NCBI RefSeq assembly: GCF_000423105.1
Contig: NZ_KE383978.1
Coordinates: 221,450 to 285,449, forward strand
DNA from: Halalkalibacillus halophilus DSM 18494
GTDB taxonomy: Bacteria > Bacillota > Bacilli > Bacillales > Alkalibacillaceae
Direction: 5' to 3'
Length of the DNA: 64,000 nucleotides
The translations under genes and the position numbers were made by a program. Position 1 is the first letter of the stretch. The number at the start of each line of letters is the position of its first letter. The notes below the pieces were generated by a model. That model saw only the letters and a list, made by a program, of their open reading frames with translations, made no database searches and was not told where the DNA came from. Below are positions 59,549-64,000 of the stretch, piece by piece.

Positions 59549-60241
59549 ATGAATGAGAAAGAAAGAAAACTTTTCCAAGAATCAAAATGGAAACGGTTGA
59601 CGAGACAGCGGTGGTTTTACCCGACTCTCTATATTACATTGGTCGCTGTCATGTTAACTGGGGTTATGATCTATCAGTTCCAAGGTGCAGAAGAGGTTGA
59701 ACGAGACAGTAGTAGAGACACCTCGTTTGATGTCGAGCAAAATGATTTAGTGGAGCATCAACAGGCTGGAGGTAACGAGGATGAAGATGCCGAACCAGTA
59801 ATGTCCGAACAAGAATCTCTAGTTATTCCAACGACACTGGGTTCTGACACAGAAGTATTAACGAACTTCTATGATGTGGAAGCTTCGGCGGAAGATCAGG
59901 AAAATGCGCTTATCTTTTACAATAATCAGTATTACCAAAGCCAAGGGGTTGACTTTACATCTGCAAGTGGTGAAGAGTTTGATGTTATTGCAGCATTAAG
60001 CGGAACTGTTTTAGATGTGAGGGAAGATCAATTATTAGGAACACTAGTTGAACTGGAACACGAGGAAGAAAAAATGACGGTTTACGCAAGTTTATCGGAT
60101 GTAACAGTTGAACCTGGTGAAGAAGTAAGTCAAGGTGATGTGATTGGGCGTTCGGGTGAAAACGTATATACAGAAACCGGCGTCAGCAAAGTCCATTTTC
60201 AATTGATAGAAGATGGTCAACCTGTTAATCCAGGATTTTAA
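59549..60241 (+). CDS. spoIIQ: Stage II sporulation protein Q (LytM-fold, non-catalytic)
   Basis: About 230 aa forespore membrane protein. It binds SpoIIIAH across the intermembrane space to form the channel between forespore and mother cell. Cytoplasmic start MNEKERKLFQ, membrane helix about 23-44, acidic linker, then an M23/LytM domain (about 125-228). The metal ligands of active M23 peptidases are gone: the HxGxD place reads SQGVD and the HxH place reads KVHF, so it is a scaffold, not an enzyme. It ends soon after the LytM domain, without the long Ser/Lys-rich tail of B. subtilis. Start chosen at ATG 59549 after GAGGTG. Confidence 0.88.
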   Translation: MNEKERKLFQESKWKRLTRQRWFYPTLYITLVAVMLTGVMIYQFQGAEEVERDSSRDTSFDVEQNDLVEHQQAGGNEDEDAEPVMSEQESLVIPTTLGSDTEVLTNFYDVEASAEDQENALIFYNNQYYQSQGVDFTSASGEEFDVIAALSGTVLDVREDQLLGTLVELEHEEEKMTVYASLSDVTVEPGEEVSQGDVIGRSGENVYTETGVSKVHFQLIEDGQPVNPGF

Positions 60242-60256
60242 GTAGTAACATATCAG

Positions 60257-60289
60257 TAGTCCTCCTGCATGCGGGAGGGCTATTTTTTT
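60257..60289 (+). terminator. Terminator of spoIIQ
   Basis: TAGTCCTCC and GGAGGGCTA around a short GC-rich loop, followed by TTTTTTT. Confidence 0.85.
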
Positions 60290-60497
60290 GTTTTAGAGAA
60301 GAGAAGCCATATTTGCCATCCATCCGTTAGACACAACGCTGTGGCAACATAAAATGTTACACATTAAGAAGATACTATCGAGAGGTTTCTTAGGGGGTGC
60401 TTGGGCTTTTCTCATTTATATTACATAAACATCCTTCGACCTGAATAAAATGTATCAGCGGCACCGTTAGAGTTGATACCATCAGGAGGCGAGAGGG

Positions 60498-60755
60498 TTG
60501 CATGATTACATCAAAGAGCGCACGATCAAAATTGCCGAGCATCTTTTAGAAACGAAACAAACGGTACGCGTCATTGCGAAGGTATTTGGCGTATCGAAAT
60601 CAACTGTCCATAAGGATCTTACTGAAAGATTACCTACTATTAATCCTGCATTAGCAAAAGAAGTGAAAACAGTATTAGAATATCATAAATCCATACGACA
60701 TTTACGAGGAGGAGAAGCAACGAAGAAGAAGTATAAAGAAAAGACTCGTGTGTAA
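60498..60755 (+). CDS. spoIIID: Sporulation transcription factor SpoIIID
   Basis: 85-aa DNA-binding regulator of mother-cell genes transcribed by SigE and SigK. Nearly the B. subtilis sequence: MHDYIKERTIKIAEHLLETK, the helix-turn-helix FGVSKSTVHKDLTERLP, and YHKSIRHLRGGEATKKKY (cited in part as IRHLRGGEATKKK). TTG start with AGGAGGCGAGAGGG upstream. The 256-bp gap before it shows no clear SigE promoter. Confidence 0.96.
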   Translation: MHDYIKERTIKIAEHLLETKQTVRVIAKVFGVSKSTVHKDLTERLPTINPALAKEVKTVLEYHKSIRHLRGGEATKKKYKEKTRV

Positions 60756-60771
60756 AAAGGATGAAGGGAAG

Positions 60772-60798
60772 CCTACCTGATGGATGGTAGGTTTTTTT
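60772..60798 (+). terminator. Terminator of spoIIID
   Basis: CCTACC and GGTAGG with an 8-nt loop (TGATGGAT) followed by TTTTTTT. Confidence 0.75.
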
Positions 60799-60812
60799 CT
60801 GATGAAAAAGAG

Positions 60813-60843
60813 TTGAACTTAACGTTAACGTAAATGCTACAAT
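60813..60843 (+). promoter_or_regulatory. MerR-type promoter with a 19-bp spacer and a LiuR-like dyad
   Basis: TTGAAC (60813-60818), 19-nt spacer, TACAAT (60838-60843). In the spacer is TTAACGTTAACGTAA (60819-60833), a near-perfect dyad. Long spacers with a dyad are the mark of promoters remodelled by MerR-family activators. The dyad resembles the LiuR operator of proteobacterial branched-chain amino acid genes (recalled as TTTACG..CGTAAA), so it probably binds the regulator encoded downstream. Confidence 0.7.
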
Positions 60844-60877
60844 GAAATTATAGAAAATTCAGACAGGTAAGGAGGGG

Positions 60878-61267
60878 ATGATGACGGCAACCTATACGAT
60901 CTCGGAACTGGCTTCTACTTATGGCGTTTCAACACGGACTATTCGCTATTATGAAGAGATTGGTTTGATTAAGCCGGAGCGGAATGCGAGTGGTCACCGG
61001 TATTTTACAAAAAAAGAGAAAACGCAGTTACAGTTAATTTTTCGTGGAAAGAAGTATGGATTTCATTTAGAAGAAATAAAAGAAATGATCCGTTTATTTG
61101 ATGAAGATCCAACCGGGCGAGAACAACTGAAGCGAACGATTGAATATGGAGAGGGGAAAATCTCCGAAGTGACAAAACGCATAGAGGAATTACAAGCAAT
61201 GAAGGATGAAATGAATCATTTAATGAATGAATTTCAAAAAGAGTTAAATCAATTAGAGGAGGAATGA
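60878..61267 (+). CDS. MerR family regulator (LiuR/acyl-CoA catabolism type)
   Basis: 129 aa. N-terminal winged helix with TYTISELASTYGVSTRTIRYYEEIGLIKPER (cited in part as VSTRTIRYYEEIGLI), a long dimerisation coil (about 85-125) rich in Glu and Lys, and no extra ligand domain. No metal-binding Cys cluster, so it is unlike metal sensors. It is first in an operon with an acyl-CoA ligase and an acyl-CoA dehydrogenase, which points to control of fatty or branched acyl-CoA use. ATG 60878 or 60881 after AAGGAGGGG. It overlaps the ligase reading frame at its end. Confidence 0.88.
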   Translation: MMTATYTISELASTYGVSTRTIRYYEEIGLIKPERNASGHRYFTKKEKTQLQLIFRGKKYGFHLEEIKEMIRLFDEDPTGREQLKRTIEYGEGKISEVTKRIEELQAMKDEMNHLMNEFQKELNQLEEE

Positions 61268-61269
61268 TT

Positions 61270-62772
61270 GTGAATTTATCTCAATTATTGTATGAACAAG
61301 CAGAAAAACGACCGAATCAGGAAGCCATTGTAAGTGGTGGCGAACGTATTACCTATCAGGAATGGAATCAAAATGTAAACCGAGTAGCGAATGCATTGAA
61401 AAAATCAGGGTTTCAACATGGGGACAAATTGATCATTCATTTACCAAATGTTTCGGAATTTATGTATTTGTATCTTGCAGCGATTCGTTTGAAAGGCCTA
61501 GCCATCCCTGTGAATGCGAAATTAACAACGCCAGAGCTACAGTTTATTTTAAATCATAGTGAAGCGAAATTTTTTGCGACACATGAGTTGTTGTTTGAAC
61601 AAGCGGAAGAGTTAGCATCCACCAATAACTTAACATGCTTTAAAACTGGAGAAGCATCTGGCGAGTGGCGTTCCTTTAATGAATTATTGCAAGGAAATGA
61701 TTCGGAAGTGGTGAACGACGGACCTGTTACGGATGAGGCTTCCATTTTATATACTTCTGGAACAACAGGCGAATCGAAAGGCGTATTATTCACGCATGAA
61801 AATATCATCACGGTCGGTTCGATGATTTGTGAGGAGATGAATGTAAACGCTTCCAGCAAGCTATTGCATATGATGCCTCTAAGCCATTCTGCTCCTCTGC
61901 ATTTATTTATGGTGGCAGGGTTATATCAAGGATCCACACATGTGTTAGCACCAACATTCACACCGGATTTATTACTAGAAACAGTCTCGAAAGAAAAAAC
62001 AACCCACTTCTTCGGAGCGCCTGTTGCGTATTTAATGACGGCAAAGCACCCAGAGATCGACAACTATGACTTATCCTCTATGGAATATTGGGTTTATGGT
62101 GGGGCGCCGCTTGGCTCTAATGAGGTCCAGTTTGTGAAGAAGCAATTCCAAACAGACCGTCTAGTATGCGTGTATGGGTTAACAGAAGCGGGACCAAATG
62201 GAACATTACTAGAAGCGGATGAGCATAAGGAGAAAGCAGGTAGCATTGGGAAACGTCCAGCAAAATATTGTGAAATTAGATTAGTAAATGAGGACGGAGA
62301 AGATGTGCAGCAGGGAGAGCCAGGAGAAATTGCCTTGCGAGGAAAAGGAACGATGAAGGGGTACTATAAGGCACCAGAAAAGACCGGGGAATCGATAAAA
62401 GGTGGCTGGTTATTCACTGGAGACATTGCTTATCAGGACGATGATGGCTACTACTGGGTGATTGATCGTAAAAAAGACATGATCATTTCTGGTGGTGTAA
62501 ATATTTATCCAACCGAGGTGGAAGATGTGATGAAAACACATGATCACATCAATGATGTCGCAATAGTCGGCGTACCGCATCCAGAGTGGGGCGAGACGGC
62601 GAAAGCCTATGTTGTCGCGAATGAAACAGCCGCAACAATTGAAGAAGAAATGAAGCAGTATTTAGCGGATAAATTAGCTACCTATAAAATTCCAAAAGTC
62701 TATGAAGTGATCGATGAGTTACCTCGTAATGCAACAGGAAAATTACTGCGAAACCAGCTTAGAGATTCATAG
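61270..62772 (+). CDS. Acyl-CoA ligase (AMP-forming)
   Basis: About 500 aa, member of the ANL superfamily: activates a fatty or other carboxylic acid with ATP and CoA. Motifs are the P-loop YTSGTTGESKGV, YGLTEAGPNG, GWLFTGDIAYQDDDGYYWV (cited in part as LFTGDIAY) and IDRKKDMIISGGVNIYP, with the catalytic Lys in NATGKLLRN at the end. Start placed at GTG 61270 (MNLSQLLYEQ), 8 nt from GAGGAGG; ATG 61264 overlaps the merR stop and is too close. Chain length specificity cannot be given. Confidence 0.93.
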   Translation: MNLSQLLYEQAEKRPNQEAIVSGGERITYQEWNQNVNRVANALKKSGFQHGDKLIIHLPNVSEFMYLYLAAIRLKGLAIPVNAKLTTPELQFILNHSEAKFFATHELLFEQAEELASTNNLTCFKTGEASGEWRSFNELLQGNDSEVVNDGPVTDEASILYTSGTTGESKGVLFTHENIITVGSMICEEMNVNASSKLLHMMPLSHSAPLHLFMVAGLYQGSTHVLAPTFTPDLLLETVSKEKTTHFFGAPVAYLMTAKHPEIDNYDLSSMEYWVYGGAPLGSNEVQFVKKQFQTDRLVCVYGLTEAGPNGTLLEADEHKEKAGSIGKRPAKYCEIRLVNEDGEDVQQGEPGEIALRGKGTMKGYYKAPEKTGESIKGGWLFTGDIAYQDDDGYYWVIDRKKDMIISGGVNIYPTEVEDVMKTHDHINDVAIVGVPHPEWGETAKAYVVANETAATIEEEMKQYLADKLATYKIPKVYEVIDELPRNATGKLLRNQLRDS

Positions 62773-62784
62773 AAGGAGGAGCTT

Positions 62785-64000
62785 ATGACACGTCGAAATT
62801 TTTACCAAGAAGATCCGTTATTAAAGAAAATTTTAAAGGAGCATTTACCAGATGCCTTTTTCGCATATGCGGACGAGCAATTGACCGTATTTGGTGAAAA
62901 GGTTGCAAACGAAATTGATGAACGTGCAAAACACACGGACCGCGAAGGAGAGCCACGTTTAATTAAATATGACAAAATGGGTAATGAAATCAATCGAGTG
63001 TGGGTCAATGAAGGGTATCAAAAGACAGTAGATGAAACCTACGAAACTGGAATTGTTGGCTATCCTCATAAAGAAATTCCAGAGCTTGGTCACCTGGGGA
63101 ATTACCTTTATTCCTATGCACAAGGTTATGTTTTATCTCAATCCGAACCAGGATTTTATTGTCCAGTGACATTAACTATGGCAACTGCCTACTTAATCGA
63201 TCACTATGCAGATGAATCTTTGAAGGAAAAATTCTTGCCGCATGTCCTTGCAACGGGAGATGTCGAGCTGTATGAAGGCGCGACCTTTTTAACAGAAAGA
63301 CAAGGTGGTTCAGATGTTGGCGCAAATGTAGTAGAGGCAGTACCTGATGGAGATGCTTATCGAATTACCGGAGAGAAATATTTTGCTAGTAATTCAGGCA
63401 TGTGCGGAGTTGCTATGGTACTTGCGAGGATGGAAGGTGCACCTGAGGGCACGCGAGGACTAAGTTTATTCCTTGTACCTTGGGAAGAAAATCGTGCAAA
63501 TAATAGACTATCGATTAGAAGGCTGAAGGATAAACTAGGTGTGCGAGCTGTTCCATCTGCAGAGGTGGAGTTTGATTGGGCGAAAGCATATTTAGTTGGG
63601 GATGCATCATCCGGATTCAAATACATGATGGAAGCTCTTAACTTATCGCGAGTTTGTAATGCAGTAGCATCTTTAGGTATTATGCGCCGTGCTTTTTCAG
63701 AAGCTAAAAACTATGCGTTAGAACGAGACGCATTCGGTCAGAAGCTTGCGCGTTACCCAATGATCCAAGATACGCTCGTGTCCTTGGTAGCTAAATTAGA
63801 AGTAGAGACTGTCGCTACGTTTGATTTAATTAGCGACTTCGACCGAGTAATGGCACGTGATTCTGACGCTACAGAAACAGATCAAGCAAGGTTACGTTTG
63901 TTGATAGCCATAGTGAAAAAAGAATCAGCAGAACAAGCGATTCATTTCTCCCATGAAGCAATAGAACTGCATGGTGGAAATGGGTATATCGAGGATTTTG
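62785..64000 (+). CDS. AidB-like acyl-CoA dehydrogenase, cut by the window end
   Basis: At least 405 aa, open to the last base of the window, so partial at the 3' end. The long N-terminal region (LLKKILKEHLPDAFFAYADE) before the dehydrogenase core, LGNYLYSYAQGYVLSQSEPGFYCP, LTERQGGSDVGAN, YFASNSGM and ERDAFGQKLARYPMIQD resemble the AidB/isovaleryl-CoA dehydrogenase branch. FAD-dependent; the substrate is unknown. ATG 62785 with GAAGGAGGAGC upstream, 12 nt after the ligase stop. Third gene of the MerR-controlled operon. Confidence 0.9.
   Translation, partial: MTRRNFYQEDPLLKKILKEHLPDAFFAYADEQLTVFGEKVANEIDERAKHTDREGEPRLIKYDKMGNEINRVWVNEGYQKTVDETYETGIVGYPHKEIPELGHLGNYLYSYAQGYVLSQSEPGFYCPVTLTMATAYLIDHYADESLKEKFLPHVLATGDVELYEGATFLTERQGGSDVGANVVEAVPDGDAYRITGEKYFASNSGMCGVAMVLARMEGAPEGTRGLSLFLVPWEENRANNRLSIRRLKDKLGVRAVPSAEVEFDWAKAYLVGDASSGFKYMMEALNLSRVCNAVASLGIMRRAFSEAKNYALERDAFGQKLARYPMIQDTLVSLVAKLEVETVATFDLISDFDRVMARDSDATETDQARLRLLIAIVKKESAEQAIHFSHEAIELHGGNGYIEDF

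Overview
The window is 64 kb of a low-GC, spore-forming Bacillaceae chromosome. Spo0F, SpoIIR, SpoIID, SpoIIQ and SpoIIID are all present, and the gene order from rpoE to spoIIID follows the Bacillus subtilis rpoE-pyrG-spo0F-...-atp-...-spoIIID backbone. Many secreted or exposed proteins are very acidic, most clearly the substrate-binding lipoprotein at 11344, which suggests a halophilic or halotolerant genus (Halobacillus/Virgibacillus/Pontibacillus-like; inference). No tRNA, rRNA, CRISPR array, prophage or transposase was seen.

Layout. 1-4375: a repeat array, a sporulation-type class A penicillin-binding protein (minus strand), then ywiB-argS. 4387-24076: a lipid and branched-chain acyl-CoA region: a FadF-like iron-sulfur membrane protein behind a FadR-like box; an inserted oligopeptide ABC transporter operon (oppDFBC-oppA) and a VOC dioxygenase-like gene; then thiolase, hydroxybutyryl-CoA dehydrogenase, two acyl-CoA dehydrogenases, a MeaB-type G protein, a TetR regulator and fused isobutyryl-CoA mutase IcmF. 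24217-33238: rpoE, pyrG with a G-tract attenuator leader, spo0F, tal, murA2, glpX, rho, a zinc-free L31 gene and tdk. 33417-44801: pyruvate oxidase behind a SigB-like promoter, prfA-prmC, a copper-storage protein, an acetyltransferase, spoIIR, ywlB, tsaC, mntP, ywlE, rpiB, ywlG, glyA, upp. 44843-48237: an inserted segment with a repeat array, a NERD-domain gene and a subtilisin-like protease. 48306-55671: the ATP synthase operon atpZIBEFHAGDC. 56196-60798: ywzB, murA1, spoIID, spoIIQ, spoIIID. 60813-64000: a MerR-controlled acyl-CoA ligase / AidB-like acyl-CoA dehydrogenase operon, cut by the window end.

The signal least explained by known features is a set of seven intergenic arrays (at 3, 17641, 24121, 30385, 33262, 44843 and 55709). 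In each, a short phrase of about 7-13 nt recurs every 20-21 nt. The phrase differs from array to array, apart from two arrays that share one, while the pitch is nearly constant. Between phrases the sequence is mostly not conserved. Most arrays sit just after a gene end or terminator. This is not CRISPR and is hard to explain as simple tandem duplication. It looks like a family of fixed-pitch (two helical turns) sites of unknown role.

Other points of note are two copies of a long palindromic Bacillaceae-type element, a likely AUU start for meaB, a cre-like site on the thiolase promoter, a 19-bp-spacer MerR promoter, loss of fbaA and ywmB from their usual places, and a zinc-free L31 at the rpmE locus.
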